The notes under the pieces: model-generated
Database searches by the model: none
What the model was told of the DNA's origin: nothing
Seen by the model: only the letters and a program-made list of their open reading frames with translations
From: Caldilineaceae bacterium
Lineage (GTDB): Bacteria > Chloroflexota > Anaerolineae > Caldilineales > Caldilineaceae
NCBI GenBank assembly: GCA_023384495.1
Contig: JAHDWG010000014.1
Coordinates: 1 to 36,118 of the forward strand
Direction: 5' to 3'
Length of the DNA stretch: 36,118 nt
Made by a program: the position numbers and the translations under genes
Shown here: positions 7,998-17,780 of the stretch, in pieces
Numbering within the stretch: the stretch's first letter is position 1
Layout: every line of letters begins with the position of its first letter

Positions 7998-10022
7998 CTA
8001 CGCGTGATTTTCCGGGTCATCCCAGAAATAGGTCTCGGTGTTGGCCAGATGCTCATCGCCGGTCGGGTCGTCGATGGGCAGGCCCTGCGGGAAGTTGCGC
8101 ACCCCATTTTTAACGATGATGGGGGCCGGCAACTGCCCCAGATAGGCGATCATCGGCAGCTCTTCGGCCCAGATGTCCAGGATCTGGTAGAAGAGTGCGT
8201 TGCGCGCATCCGCATCCGGCTCCGCTGCGCACTGGTCCCACAGATCCCAAATCGTGCGGATCCAGTGGTCGGCGGGCGGTTCTTCAGCCACCGGGTTGGA
8301 GGGATCGGTGCGATAGTAGCCCCAGCCCACGGCCCATGGGCGGTCGGGCTGGGTGCCGATCCAGATGATGGGCGCCACCAGCGGCAACACGGTGCGGTCG
8401 CCGCCCCACCAGGCCGCCTCGATCTCGTTGGCCCGATAGTGCTCCTCATAGAGCGAACGCTCCACGCCGCGATAGGTGGCCTTGACGCCGACCGCCGCCA
8501 AGTAGCGGATCACCTGATTCACGGCGTCTTCGTCGGCAGAGCCGGGCAGCGCCGTACCTTCGATGATAAAGCTGAGCGTCTCACCGCTGCCGTCCTTCCA
8601 CAGCCGGAAGCCGTCGGCATCCTTCTCCGTATAGCCGGCGGCGTCCAGCCGGGCGTTGGCCTCATTCGGGTCATACTGGATATAGGCGTTGCTCAGCTTT
8701 TCGTAATACTGGGGCGAGCTGCTGATGGGGCTATATTGGCGGGGGGTGGCCAGCCCATCAAAGATCAACTCGTTGAGCGCGTTGCGGTCCACCGCCACCG
8801 ACAGCGCGATGCGGACATCACGATTTTGGAAGAATTCGCGCAGGCGCGGGTTCTTGGTTGTGTGGTTGGGTTGGAGCGCCTGATGGCCCGAGCTCGTGCC
8901 GACGAATACGCTATAGGCGCCGTTGGCCTCGTTCTCTTTGAAGAGCGTAAAATCGGCGATGCTCACATGGCGATTTTGGAAGTCGATCTCGCCGTTGGTG
9001 ATCCACAGATTGAAGACCTCGGTGGAATCGAACAAGCGGTGCGAGATGCGGTCCACATAGGGCAATTGGTTGCCGTCGGCGTCCACAGCAAAGTAGTAGG
9101 GGTTCCGCTGCATCAAGAACACTTCATCCGAAAGCTCGTTCTGGGCAAGCCAGGGCGCCGTCGTCGGCAGTTCTGTGTTAAAGAACCAGAGACGGCGATT
9201 GTCCAGGTAATAACTCGACCACGAGTCAAAGCCCGCCGTCGACACCTTCTCCTCCAGCCCGGCTGGGTCGTCGGTCACCGCCATATGCCACTGCGCCAAA
9301 TGGTGCCCAGGCGAGTAAGGCGGCGGTGTGGGGCGGGCCAGCCGGTAGCCGAACAGCGGGTTGGAGTGGGCAAAGGTGAACTTGAACGTATAGTCGTCGA
9401 TCACATCCAGTTGCATCAACGTGCGTTCGGCGCCGGTTACCCAATCAGCCGGTGGCGCGGGAAAGAGATCGGTGTTGGTGATTTCGTTCTCGTACCACCA
9501 CTGCACATTGGCGGCGGTAAACGGTGCGCCGTCAGACCATTTCATCCCCTGGCGCAGATGGAAGGTCCACTCGGTGGCGTCGTCATTGACCTCCCAAGAT
9601 TCGGCAATGTGAGGGCGCAGGTTCAGGTTCTCGTCATACCAGACCAGGCCATGGTCCTGGCACTTGGTTGGCCCCCAGCGATCCGACACGCCACGGAAGG
9701 CGCGGCGGAATGTGCCGCCATAGTTGCCTGTCTGTTCGACAACCGGCAACACGCCAGGATTGGTGGGCAGGCGCTCGTCTACCGGCGGCAACGAACCGGC
9801 CTGCACCAGTTCGGTCAGCATAGGCGCTTCGTTGTACTGACCTTGCGGCACGGACGCAGCAGGCGCTGCTGGCGCGGCGGCTGCCGGCGCTTCGGCGGCG
9901 GGCGCCTCTGCGGCCGGGGCGGCGCCGCCGCCACACGCAGCCAATGCCGCCCCGACTGCCGTATACGCAGACAGGCGCATGAACTGGCGACGGGAGACCG
10001 CGCGCTTTTGGATAGGTTCCAT
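7998..10022 (-). CDS. ABC transporter solute-binding protein, family 5 (SBP_bac_5), Tat lipoprotein
   Basis: This is the extracytoplasmic ligand-binding subunit of the importer. The N-terminus has a twin-arginine motif (S10-R11-R12-Q13-F14), a hydrophobic stretch and a lipobox LAAC with C30 as the lipidated residue, so it is probably exported folded and anchored to the membrane. An Ala/Pro/Glu-rich linker (31-57) follows. The mature 610 residues show family-5 features such as the WTFHLRQGMKWSDGAPFTA segment and DVRIALSVAVDRNAL. The ATG at 10022 has a very strong ribosome site, AAAGGAGGA. The family binds peptides, nickel, opines or oligosaccharides; GH4 and other catabolic neighbours favour a glycoside. 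Inverted repeats flank the gene on both sides. Confidence 0.95.
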   Translation of the reverse strand: MEPIQKRAVSRRQFMRLSAYTAVGAALAACGGGAAPAAEAPAAEAPAAAAPAAPAASVPQGQYNEAPMLTELVQAGSLPPVDERLPTNPGVLPVVEQTGNYGGTFRRAFRGVSDRWGPTKCQDHGLVWYDENLNLRPHIAESWEVNDDATEWTFHLRQGMKWSDGAPFTAANVQWWYENEITNTDLFPAPPADWVTGAERTLMQLDVIDDYTFKFTFAHSNPLFGYRLARPTPPPYSPGHHLAQWHMAVTDDPAGLEEKVSTAGFDSWSSYYLDNRRLWFFNTELPTTAPWLAQNELSDEVFLMQRNPYYFAVDADGNQLPYVDRISHRLFDSTEVFNLWITNGEIDFQNRHVSIADFTLFKENEANGAYSVFVGTSSGHQALQPNHTTKNPRLREFFQNRDVRIALSVAVDRNALNELIFDGLATPRQYSPISSSPQYYEKLSNAYIQYDPNEANARLDAAGYTEKDADGFRLWKDGSGETLSFIIEGTALPGSADEDAVNQVIRYLAAVGVKATYRGVERSLYEEHYRANEIEAAWWGGDRTVLPLVAPIIWIGTQPDRPWAVGWGYYRTDPSNPVAEEPPADHWIRTIWDLWDQCAAEPDADARNALFYQILDIWAEELPMIAYLGQLPAPIIVKNGVRNFPQGLPIDDPTGDEHLANTETYFWDDPENHA

Positions 10023-10065
10023 CTAGTCCTCCTTTGTTGAAACGACTCAGTTGCTTACCGACATT

Positions 10066-10095
10066 CATTCACAATCACTGATGACATTGTGAATG
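10066..10095. repeat. Perfect 10-bp inverted repeat upstream of the solute-binding-protein gene
   Basis: CATTCACAAT (10066-10075) and ATTGTGAATG (10086-10095) are exact inverse copies separated by 10 bases. The half-site centres are 20 bases, about two helical turns, apart, as in an operator for a dimeric regulator. It could also form an RNA hairpin just after the stop of the radical SAM gene. No T run follows, so a plain terminator is unlikely. Confidence 0.55.
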
Positions 10096-10098
10096 GGT

Positions 10099-11871
10099 TC
10101 ACGCCACCGCCGTCTCCTGAGCCAGCCAAGGCGGGCGGACAAGGCCACGCTCGCTCAGATGGCTGGCATAGAGAAAACGATAGACATCACTCACATAGAA
10201 CTGTGGATAAGGCTTGATCGGCAGCGTCGCCAAAAAACGCTCCTCGACGAGGCTGGCCATCCGGTCATCCATACCCCGCTCCACCTCATAATCGAAGTAG
10301 ATCGCAAGATCCTTATCCGGGTCTTCGAGAATCAACTTCACGCCAAACGACTGCGGCGCCACATGCGCTGGGGAGTAGCGCTCCATGAGAAAGGTGCCCA
10401 GCGCCGCCGAATTGATATAATGCTTGTGGGCGTACAAGAAATTGACCGTCTGTTGGGCGTCCTCCAGCGTTTCACCGGGGAAGCCAAAAAAGAAGAAGGT
10501 GTGGTTCCAGATACCCACCTCGGCGCTCTCGCGCAAGATGCGGCTCATTTGGGGCAACTCGGTGCCCTTGACCATTGCCTGCATAATCGCCTCAGACGCG
10601 CTCTCTAGCCCAAAGAGGATCATGCGACAACCGCCGTCATACATGCTCTGCAAGAGCGGTTTGCTCACAACCTTTTCGAAGCGAGCGCAGCCGCCCCAAT
10701 GCACCGGCGCGCCGACCTCCGCCAACAGCGGCGAAAGCGCCCGCAAGTTTCGCGGCGTGATCGCCTCGTCGGCAAAAAAGATGTGGCGGACGCCGTAGCG
10801 TTCGTGCAGGGTCATCATCTGGGCTGCCAGGTGTTCGGCGCGCAGTTGGCTAAAACTTTCCGCCTCGCCATAACCCACATTACAAAAGGCGCACTTGCCG
10901 AAATAGCAGCCGCGCGCCGTCAACAGCGGCAACACCAGTTTGGGCGCCAGGTAGCGGTCTAGCGGCAACCCATCAAAATCGGGCAAGGGAAGGTCGCTGA
11001 TCTTTTCCGGCTCCTTGCGGGCGTTGACAACGATGCGCTCGCCATCCCGGTGGATGAGATTGGGCACGTTGCCCAAATCCCTCCCGGCGGCCAACGCCTC
11101 GGTCAGGCGCAGAAGCGCCACTTCGCCGTCAAAGACCACCGCGCTGTCGATCAAGCCAAAGAGCGCGGGAACCTGTGGCAATTGCTCGCGCAACATGCTG
11201 ATGTGGGGACCGCCCACAGTAACATGACAGGGCAGACCGGCCTCCTTGATGAGAAAGGCGAGGGTCATGCCCGCCAACATCTGCGGCATAGACGGGATCG
11301 AGATGCCCACCACATCGGGCTGCTCCCGTTCGATCTCACGCAGCGCGCCCTGTCGGTAGAGATCGAGAAAGATGTTGTGTTGCGGGTCGCGCACCGCATG
11401 GAGCAAAGCGCGGCTACTATCCACCGGTGCGGCTGCTTCGTATGTCTGTAGCTGAAGTGAAGCGGGGAAGTAGGGGAGTGAGGCCAGGTCCAGACAATCG
11501 GCGATCACCTGAAAGGCGCGCAGCCCCACAGGGCCATCGAAGAATGCATCGCTGCGCAGGGTGCGCTTTGCGCTTTCCACCTGGGCGGCCAGTTGGGGGC
11601 CGTTGCGCAGCGCCCACTGGATCGCCTCGGGGTTGGGCGCCGGCCCGCGTGCGGCCGTGTGGCCGGCGGCGTGCGGCCCATAGCGCGCCCGCAACCGATC
11701 CAGGCTGGCGCGCAGATAGTCGCGGCTGAGGATTGTGTCAAAAAGCTCAGCATTGAGATCCCGCTGGATCACATTCACGCCGTGGGTCCGCAGATAGGCC
11801 GTCAACGTGGGCAGCGCCAGATGCGGCATCGTTGGCGTCCAGTTGGGCGGGAAGAACAGCATGACTTTCAT
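10099..11871 (-). CDS. B12-binding-domain radical SAM protein
   Basis: The protein has an N-terminal cobalamin-binding-like domain ([10 protein letters not shown] start; [10 protein letters not shown] near 188 and VTVGGPH near 218) followed by a radical SAM domain. The cluster-binding cysteines C322, C327 and C330 are spaced CX4CX2C ([10 protein letters not shown]), not the usual CX3CX2C; this wider spacing also occurs in some members of the B12-type group. The [10 protein letters not shown] segment is the usual SAM-binding beta strand. Family members methylate unactivated carbons or rearrange small molecules; the substrate here is unknown. The ATG at 11871 overlaps the stop of the upstream ATPase gene by four bases (ATGA), so the two are translationally coupled. 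An insertion of about 100 residues (55-160) in the N-terminal domain is unusual. At 590 residues it is slightly long for the group. Confidence 0.88.
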   Translation of the reverse strand: MKVMLFFPPNWTPTMPHLALPTLTAYLRTHGVNVIQRDLNAELFDTILSRDYLRASLDRLRARYGPHAAGHTAARGPAPNPEAIQWALRNGPQLAAQVESAKRTLRSDAFFDGPVGLRAFQVIADCLDLASLPYFPASLQLQTYEAAAPVDSSRALLHAVRDPQHNIFLDLYRQGALREIEREQPDVVGISIPSMPQMLAGMTLAFLIKEAGLPCHVTVGGPHISMLREQLPQVPALFGLIDSAVVFDGEVALLRLTEALAAGRDLGNVPNLIHRDGERIVVNARKEPEKISDLPLPDFDGLPLDRYLAPKLVLPLLTARGCYFGKCAFCNVGYGEAESFSQLRAEHLAAQMMTLHERYGVRHIFFADEAITPRNLRALSPLLAEVGAPVHWGGCARFEKVVSKPLLQSMYDGGCRMILFGLESASEAIMQAMVKGTELPQMSRILRESAEVGIWNHTFFFFGFPGETLEDAQQTVNFLYAHKHYINSAALGTFLMERYSPAHVAPQSFGVKLILEDPDKDLAIYFDYEVERGMDDRMASLVEERFLATLPIKPYPQFYVSDVYRFLYASHLSERGLVRPPWLAQETAVA

Positions 11872-12872
11872 GCACCGACCCCAACAAGATTCAGTGTATC
11901 CGCAAAGTGACATCGCACCACATGGCCCGGCTGAACCTCACGGAGCGCCGGCGTCTCAGTGGTGCATCGTTTGCCATCACTGTAGCGACAGCGGGGGTGA
12001 AAATAGCAGCCGCTGGGCGGGTTGGCTGGGTCAGCCACGTCGCCCGGCAACACAATCGGTTCGCGGCGGGCGCGCGGGTCGGGCTGCGGCACGGCGGAAA
12101 GCAGCGCCTCGGTGTAGGGGTGCAACGGATTGGTGAACAACTGCTCGGTGGTGGCGCTTTCGACAAGTTGCCCCACATACATCACCGCCACCCGGTCGCT
12201 AATATGCTCAACGACACTCAGGTCGTGGGCAATGAAGAGATAGGTGAGCCCAAATTGCTGTTGCAGATCCTGCAACAGATTGAGAATCTGCGCCTGGACC
12301 GATACGTCGAGCGCGGAGACCGGTTCGTCGAGCACCACGAGCTTGGGGTTGAGCGCCAGCGCGCGGGCAATGCCGATGCGCTGGCGTTGGCCGCCGCTAA
12401 AGGCGTGGGGGTAGCGGTTCATGTATTCGGGCCGCAGCCCGACCACACGCAGCAAAGAGGCGACCCGATCTTCTAGTTCGCGCCCCTTGGCCACATTGTT
12501 CACCGTCAGCGGCTCGCCCACATTTTGCAGCAAGGTCATCCGTGGATTGAGCGACGAATAGGGGTCTTGAAAGACCATCTGCATGTTACGACGAAGCCGT
12601 TTCAGGCCGGCGGCGTCCAGCGTCGCCACGTTGACGCGCCCCATCTCTGGGTCGGTAAACCAGATTTCACCATCCGACGGATCCATCGCCCGCAAGATCA
12701 CGCGCCCCGTGGTCGTCTTGCCGCAACCGCTTTCGCCGACAAGGCCCAACGTCTCGCCAGGCTCCACATGGACATTGACGCCGTCGACGGCTTTGACATG
12801 ACCAACGGTGCGTGAGAAGAAACCGCGCTTGATGGGAAAATACTTTTTGAGGTTATTGACTTCGAGCAGCAA
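11868..12872 (-). CDS. ABC transporter ATP-binding protein, OppF/DppF type
   Basis: This is the second ATPase of the family-5 importer. It shows Walker [10 protein letters not shown]-loop [13 protein letters not shown], signature FSGGQRQR, Walker [14 protein letters not shown]-loop AHDLS, and the C-terminal oligo_HPY segment with FHPRC. The [11 protein letters not shown] signature is typical of OppF against OppD. Unusually, it is the first gene of the cluster and is separated from its partner ATPase by the radical SAM, binding-protein and permease genes. The start appears to be TTG at 12872, with AGGAG about nine bases upstream; no in-frame ATG is suitably placed before the conserved [11 protein letters not shown]. 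Confidence 0.94.
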   Translation of the reverse strand: MLLEVNNLKKYFPIKRGFFSRTVGHVKAVDGVNVHVEPGETLGLVGESGCGKTTTGRVILRAMDPSDGEIWFTDPEMGRVNVATLDAAGLKRLRRNMQMVFQDPYSSLNPRMTLLQNVGEPLTVNNVAKGRELEDRVASLLRVVGLRPEYMNRYPHAFSGGQRQRIGIARALALNPKLVVLDEPVSALDVSVQAQILNLLQDLQQQFGLTYLFIAHDLSVVEHISDRVAVMYVGQLVESATTEQLFTNPLHPYTEALLSAVPQPDPRARREPIVLPGDVADPANPPSGCYFHPRCRYSDGKRCTTETPALREVQPGHVVRCHFADTLNLVGVGA

Positions 12873-13088
12873 CGTCCCTGTTCTCCTGCTTTGAGACTGG
12901 ATACGCCGTCAGCGCGCTGAGGGCGATTCAATACAGTAATCCGACACCAACCATCTCGGTCAATCCCGTCCGCTCCGCGACGATCATCGCAGCCGCGTGT
13001 GCGTTAGTGCATCTTTAGCAGAGTGAGTTTGCAAATCGACAGGTGGTAAGAGCACCACTCGTCACACAGCTGGGTTGCCGAACAAGCA
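12873..13088. other. Intergenic region upstream of the transporter cluster
   Basis: No gene is seen in this stretch. It contains a perfect 12-base palindrome, TCAGCGCGCTGA (12909-12920), about 40 bases upstream of the first ATPase gene, which may be an operator. A minus-strand TTGACC lies further upstream but is not followed by a good -10 at the proper distance, so I do not call a promoter. Confidence 0.4.
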
Positions 13089-13457
13089 TTAGGGAGCCAC
13101 CACCCACCGCAGCCCATACGACAGAATGCCAAGCGTCCCCATCGCCAGCGCCACTCGCCCAATGCGTTTCCATAGTTGGTGGTGGTCGACGCCATGTCGC
13201 AAGTAGCTCTCAAGCCACAATACGAAGAGAAACCAGAAGATGCCCAGCCCGTAGATCGCAAAGCGATCAACCGTTCGCACCTGCCAGCCATTCAATTGTA
13301 GAGCCGTCGCCAGGTCGAAGACATTCGTACGCAGCGAGCCAAAGAGCAGGAAACCAAGGGCTGAAAAGGCCAGCCAGAACAAATAGCAAGCCACATAAAA
13401 CAAGACAAGGCGCCATGTCTCTACGGGCTGGTTGTTATGTGAGGAGTGAATACCCAT
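13089..13457 (-). CDS. Small membrane protein, unknown function
   Basis: This 122-residue protein has three hydrophobic segments: about 17-40 (LVLFYVACYLFWLAFSALGF), 66-83 and 98-118. Charged loops lie between them, including a His-rich stretch (RHGVDHHQLWKR). I recognise no family. The gene stands alone, same strand as the transporter cluster but 216 bases from it. The ATG at 13457 has no obvious ribosome site. A perfect 14-base palindrome (13482-13495) lies 25 bases upstream. The reading frame is clean and the membrane pattern is good, so it is probably real. Confidence 0.6.
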   Translation of the reverse strand: MGIHSSHNNQPVETWRLVLFYVACYLFWLAFSALGFLLFGSLRTNVFDLATALQLNGWQVRTVDRFAIYGLGIFWFLFVLWLESYLRHGVDHHQLWKRIGRVALAMGTLGILSYGLRWVVAP

Positions 13458-14048
13458 TTGTCAACAGATTGGCCGACCGTTCTGCGGCGCCGCAGCCATT
13501 TGGCAAGTCGGATACGCCGGTGAGTTTCAGGTGTTGGGTGGCCGCCACCATGCCTCAGCGCCGCCAACGTGGCCAGCATGAATCGTGGCGACAATCAAGC
13601 AGATCGGTCGAGGCATCCACAATGGCGCAAGCCGCAGCAGTTGGTTGCACCCTTTCACGCACACGGGTCGGTTTTGCTGGATCCGGATTGGCCGATGTCC
13701 CTAACGCCGATTGGGAAGTACTGACGGCATCGAAACAATAAACAGGATGTCACGGCAGGCAATGGTGGGCGAAGCTCGGATAGTTCTGTAACGAAATATA
13801 GGCAGGTTTTCACATCATAGCCGACGATTGTTGTTGTGTCAAATACATTGTGTCAAATGTGGTGATCCTTCGGGTGACAAAGACCCGCTCCCCGGATGCG
13901 CCCCCAGCCATGCAGACTCTTTACACTTTGCGGGTTTCAAGCTACACTGTTGTCAACGCGCGCGGGCCCGGCAGACCTTTGCAAACAGTCTGAAGGTAAT
14001 CGCCGCTGAACGCATCAGGGGACGTCTGCTGTCCAGGAAGATCCGTTC
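13458..14048. other. 591-bp non-coding region upstream of the STAND regulator
   Basis: No convincing gene is present. The left end has the palindrome CTGCGGCGCCGCAG (13482-13495). The right half contains two direct copies of TTGTGTCAAAT (13834-13844, 13848-13858), again at a 14-base period, and the promoter of the STAND gene (13920-13948). The central 250 bases are GC-rich and could be a decayed gene, but I see no homology. Confidence 0.5.
13920..13948 (+). promoter_or_regulatory. Sigma-70-type promoter of the STAND ATPase gene
   Basis: TTTACA (13920-13925), a 17-base spacer and TACACT (13943-13948) match the -35/-10 consensus well. A transcript would start near 13955, giving a leader of about 95 bases before the ATG at 14049. 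The direct repeat TTGTGTCAAAT lies 62-86 bases upstream of the -35 box and is a possible binding site. Confidence 0.5.
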
Positions 14049-16919
14049 ATGAACCAAGAACGCAACGCACCCATAGCACGCACGGAAGACCCGTTGCACA
14101 CACACAAGTCGAATGTCGCCGCACGTTCAGCGATCTCCGCTGCTCCGCCACTCAACAACCTGCCGGCGCCGTTGACAACCATGGTGGGCCGGCAGGCTGA
14201 GTCACAACATATCTACGACAGACTGCTCAACCCATCGTGTCGCCTGTTGACCATCGTGGGGCCCGGTGGCGCCGGCAAGACGCGACTTGCGCTGGAGGTG
14301 GGCTTTCGCATCCTCAATTCCCACGTCGCTGCGCTTCACTTCCCCGATGGCCTGATCTGGACCTCCCTGGCCGATGTGGAACGGATCGAGCAGGCGCCCG
14401 GCGCATTGGCGGCGGCGCTCGGTTTCCAGTTTTTGCCCGACACCGACGCCACAATGCAGTTGGTCAGTTCGCTGCGCAACCGCAAGCTATTGTTGCTGGT
14501 GGATAATTTGGAACACCTGGTGGCCGGCAGTGCGCTCTGGTTGACAATTCTTCAAGCCGCGCCTGGGGTGAAGATTTTGGCGACGTCGCGGGAAAGGCTC
14601 CATCTGGATGGTGAGTGGTTGGTGGAATTGGAAGGTCTGCCAACCCCAGCCTCTGTGCACGAAGCAGGCTTTTCGCGCTATCCCGCCATTGAACTGTTTG
14701 TACGCACGGCGCAGGCAACGGCGCCGGCCTTTGCACCCGCAGCCGAGTGGCCCACGATTATCGAGATCTGCCATCAGTTGCAGGGGCTGCCCTTGGCGAT
14801 CCAGATGGCCGCCGGCGCTGTACGAACCTATTCATGCCGCCAGATCGCCAATGCGCTGCGCGAGCAGCTCGACTTCCTCTCGGCCACTGCGCTGAACACG
14901 CCAGAACGCCACCGTACGTTGCGCGCGGTTTTCGAGCACTCGTGGGTTTTGCTCACACCAGCAGAGCAGCAGTTGCTTCAGCAGCTCTCCATCTTTGCGA
15001 ATGGGTTCACCGTGACGGCAGCGGCTGAGCTGGCGGGCGCTACCCCCACCTCGCTCGGCGCGCTGGCCGACAAATCGTTGATCCATCGGAGCCAGGCCCA
15101 ACAGTTCGCCGAGCAGACAGAAAACGAATTGTCTCCACTCGAGCCACGTTATCGCCTGCACCCGCTGATCCGTCACTTTGCCGCTGAAAAGCTGGCTGAC
15201 AATCCGCCGCATCAACAACGTTTGGGTGAACGGCACAGCCATCATTTCTGCCAGCTTTTGGCCGAGCAGGGCAAGCGATTGAGCACCGCACACGCTGCGC
15301 GCGCCATCCATCAATTGCGGGCTGAGCACGAAAACATTCGGGCAGCGTGGCAATGGGCGGCAAACAACCAGCAATTGGATCTACTGTCACAAGCCACGCC
15401 CGGCCTCACTGCATATTATTTGTCACAAGGGCCTGTGGCCGAACTCCAGCAGGCGCTGCAACACGCCGTTGCTGGCGTGCGACCCCTTGCTGCAAAAATG
15501 GGCGACGCCCTGCAAGCAAAGGCCATTGCTGTGTTGGGCTTGCTGTTGAGCCGGTTGGCCGAGGCATATAACGAGCAGGGCGCCTATGCGGAAGCGGCGC
15601 AGACGGCGCAGGAGGCGATTCAGCTTGCCCAGAACGGGCGACACGCCGATGTCGAAGGCATGAGCTTTCTACAGTGGGGACGGGCATTCTTTTTTCGCGG
15701 GCAATATGAAGAAGCGCAAAAAAAGCTGAGCGCGGCGCTGACAATTGCGCTCTCGGTTCGCAATACGGCGCTGGCGGCGGCAGGCCACACATCGCTTGGC
15801 GCCAACCGCCTTTATCGGGGTGATTACGTGGCCGGCAGTGATCATTTTGAGGAGGCGCTTCGGATCTATCAGACGCTGGGCGACGAGGGCAACATCCTCA
15901 AAATGCGCTACAACATGGCGCTCCTTCTCTTTTATAGCGGCGACTTTCTCAATGCGCGCGCGGTCTTTGCCGATTGCCTTGAACAATACCATCAGCGCAA
16001 CGACCAACGGGCTGCTGGGCTGCTCCTCAACAATTTGGGGGCCGTTCACACCCAATTGGGCGACTATGAACAGGCGCGCCGCCACTATCAAGAGGCGCTC
16101 GCCAACAAACGCGCGCTGGGGGATCGTCCATCCGAAAGCCTGATTCTGGCCAACCTGGGCCTTCTTGCTTGCTACCGGCTCGACTATGAGGCGGCCGCGG
16201 CCTATTGTCGCGATGCGTTGCAGATTAGCCAGACCCTGGAAGAGCGCGCGATCATGGCCTTTGCTCAGACGTGTCTGGGTCATGCGCTGGTCGGGCTGGG
16301 GTGGCTGGCCGAGGCCGCCGAGGTCTTTGGTGAAGCCGTGGCGCTGCGCAAGGAGTTGGGCCAGCGCGACCCCATGCTGGAACCGCTGGCAGGGTTGGCG
16401 GGCGTCTTCCTGGCGATGGAGCAACCTGCCCAGGCGCAGACTTATGTGGAGCAGATCTTGCCCCACATGCAAAACATTACTGCCGCCGGCATTATCGAGC
16501 CGTTTCGGATCTACTGGACCTGCTATCGTGTTTTAGAGGCCAATCGCGACCTGCGCGCGACCGAGGTGCTCACCGTGGCGCAGGCGGCGCTAATGGCGCG
16601 CGCAGCCAAGATCACAGACGATACCCTCCGCCGTCATTATCTGGAACAGATCGCGATTCACCGGGCGATAATGGCGGCGCACGCACAGTTGCCAAGCGAA
16701 CGGCGCACCGAAAGCAGCAATCGCTGGCGTCAGCGCGTCGAAGAACATGCTGATCTGGTCGAAGACCTGGAAAACTTGCTGCGCCCTCATCGCGAGCCAG
16801 AAGACGCGCCCCACCATGCGCCAGAAGACGCGCCAGTAAACATGCCAGAAGCTAGGCCAACCGACGATGCCGCCAGTCCGGCGCATCCATCGCCACCCAA
16901 CCCGCCAGGAGACGCATGA
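14049..16919 (+). CDS. STAND-family signalling ATPase with TPR repeats (AfsR/NB-ARC-like), no DNA-binding domain seen
   Basis: STAND proteins use ATP binding and oligomerisation as a molecular switch. The N-terminal 40 residues are disordered. A VGR motif (46-48) leads into an NTPase module with Walker A GPGGAGKT (71-78), Walker B LLLLVDN (147-152), the sensor segment ILATSRER (176-183) and GLPLAI (246-251). From about 430 to 860 come tandem TPR helices (for example GDYEQARRHYQEALANKRALGD). The C-terminal 60 residues are Pro/Asp/Ala-rich with repeats of EDAP. There is no winged-helix or LuxR-type DNA-binding domain at either end, unlike AfsR or MalT, so it may act through partner proteins. 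AGGAAG precedes the ATG. Its stop overlaps the next start. Confidence 0.88.
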   Translation: MNQERNAPIARTEDPLHTHKSNVAARSAISAAPPLNNLPAPLTTMVGRQAESQHIYDRLLNPSCRLLTIVGPGGAGKTRLALEVGFRILNSHVAALHFPDGLIWTSLADVERIEQAPGALAAALGFQFLPDTDATMQLVSSLRNRKLLLLVDNLEHLVAGSALWLTILQAAPGVKILATSRERLHLDGEWLVELEGLPTPASVHEAGFSRYPAIELFVRTAQATAPAFAPAAEWPTIIEICHQLQGLPLAIQMAAGAVRTYSCRQIANALREQLDFLSATALNTPERHRTLRAVFEHSWVLLTPAEQQLLQQLSIFANGFTVTAAAELAGATPTSLGALADKSLIHRSQAQQFAEQTENELSPLEPRYRLHPLIRHFAAEKLADNPPHQQRLGERHSHHFCQLLAEQGKRLSTAHAARAIHQLRAEHENIRAAWQWAANNQQLDLLSQATPGLTAYYLSQGPVAELQQALQHAVAGVRPLAAKMGDALQAKAIAVLGLLLSRLAEAYNEQGAYAEAAQTAQEAIQLAQNGRHADVEGMSFLQWGRAFFFRGQYEEAQKKLSAALTIALSVRNTALAAAGHTSLGANRLYRGDYVAGSDHFEEALRIYQTLGDEGNILKMRYNMALLLFYSGDFLNARAVFADCLEQYHQRNDQRAAGLLLNNLGAVHTQLGDYEQARRHYQEALANKRALGDRPSESLILANLGLLACYRLDYEAAAAYCRDALQISQTLEERAIMAFAQTCLGHALVGLGWLAEAAEVFGEAVALRKELGQRDPMLEPLAGLAGVFLAMEQPAQAQTYVEQILPHMQNITAAGIIEPFRIYWTCYRVLEANRDLRATEVLTVAQAALMARAAKITDDTLRRHYLEQIAIHRAIMAAHAQLPSERRTESSNRWRQRVEEHADLVEDLENLLRPHREPEDAPHHAPEDAPVNMPEARPTDDAASPAHPSPPNPPGDA

Positions 16920-17707
16920 TGACGCTTCGCTTTGCGCCCAATTTGACGATGCTCTATCCCGAAATACCCTTTTTGGATCGCTTTGCGCGCGCGGCGGCGG
17001 CAGGGTTCACTGCGGTCGAGTTTCTCTTCCCCTATGAGTTTGGGGCGCCGGCCATCAAAAATCGCCTGGATGAATACGGCTTACGCGCCGTCTTGTTCAA
17101 TATCAATCCCGGCAATGTCGCGGCTGGGGAACGCGGCTCGCTCAACGATCCGGCTCGCCGCGATGCGTTTCGGCAAAGCATGCAAGAGGCGCTGGAGTAC
17201 GCTCATCATTTTGCCTGCCCGCGTATTCACGTCATGGTGGGCAATCGGCTGCCAGGCTTGACCACCGAGGCGCAACTGGCCTGTGTGCTGGAAAATCTTG
17301 CCTGGGCAGCGCCCCTCGCCGCCGCCGCTGGGGTGACACTGCTCATTGAGCCGCTCAACGCGATCGACATGCCGTGCTATTTCGTTCACTCACCCAGCGA
17401 GGGGATGCAGATTGTGCGCGGGGCCAATCACCCTGCTGTCAAGCTGCAGTATGATGTATACCACACCCAAATGACCGAGGGCAACTTGATCCAATCCATG
17501 ACCACCCTGATGCCCTACATTGGTCACATCCAGATCTCAGACGTGCCCGGTCGCCATCAGCCCGGCACAGGCGAGATCAACTATCCGGCGATCTTCGCCG
17601 CAATTGAGCGACTGGGGTACACAGGTTATATCGGCCTCGAATATCGACCGGATGGCGACACCGATGTGTCGCTGGCCTGGTTGCCCCGTGAGGCGCGCGG
17701 CCGTTGA
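16919..17707 (+). CDS. hyi: Hydroxypyruvate isomerase-like sugar-phosphate-isomerase-fold protein
   Basis: Hydroxypyruvate isomerase converts hydroxypyruvate and tartronate semialdehyde into each other. The protein is a 262-residue TIM barrel of the AP-endonuclease-2/xylose-isomerase-like superfamily. It begins with the typical LRFAPNLTMLYPEIPFLDRF stretch and carries the two catalytic glutamates in LIEPLN and GLEYRP, together with HVMVGN, DVYH and HIQISDVPGR metal/substrate segments, as in E. coli Hyi. AGGAG lies seven bases before the ATG at 16919 (four before an alternative ATG at 16916), and the start overlaps the STAND stop, so the two genes are coupled. With the oxidoreductase downstream, this suggests glyoxylate/glycerate metabolism, although related isomerases act on other sugars. 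Confidence 0.82.
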   Translation: MTLRFAPNLTMLYPEIPFLDRFARAAAAGFTAVEFLFPYEFGAPAIKNRLDEYGLRAVLFNINPGNVAAGERGSLNDPARRDAFRQSMQEALEYAHHFACPRIHVMVGNRLPGLTTEAQLACVLENLAWAAPLAAAAGVTLLIEPLNAIDMPCYFVHSPSEGMQIVRGANHPAVKLQYDVYHTQMTEGNLIQSMTTLMPYIGHIQISDVPGRHQPGTGEINYPAIFAAIERLGYTGYIGLEYRPDGDTDVSLAWLPREARGR

Positions 17708-17780
17708 GCATCAACCGTAGTGATAGCGTGAATTTGAATCTGCACGCTGCAAATCGTGCGGTCTCTTGAAAGCGACCACC

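Noticed and set aside
7869-10040. A 723-codon plus-strand frame opposite the solute-binding-protein gene
   Set aside because: It is the mirror of a clear family-5 binding protein; its translation is rich in Arg, Val, Gly and His without any domain, as is usual for antisense frames in GC-rich genes.
13043-13741. A 232-codon plus-strand frame over the small membrane protein
   Set aside because: The first half is antisense to a membrane protein with good helices, the rest has no homology-like features, and there is no ribosome site.
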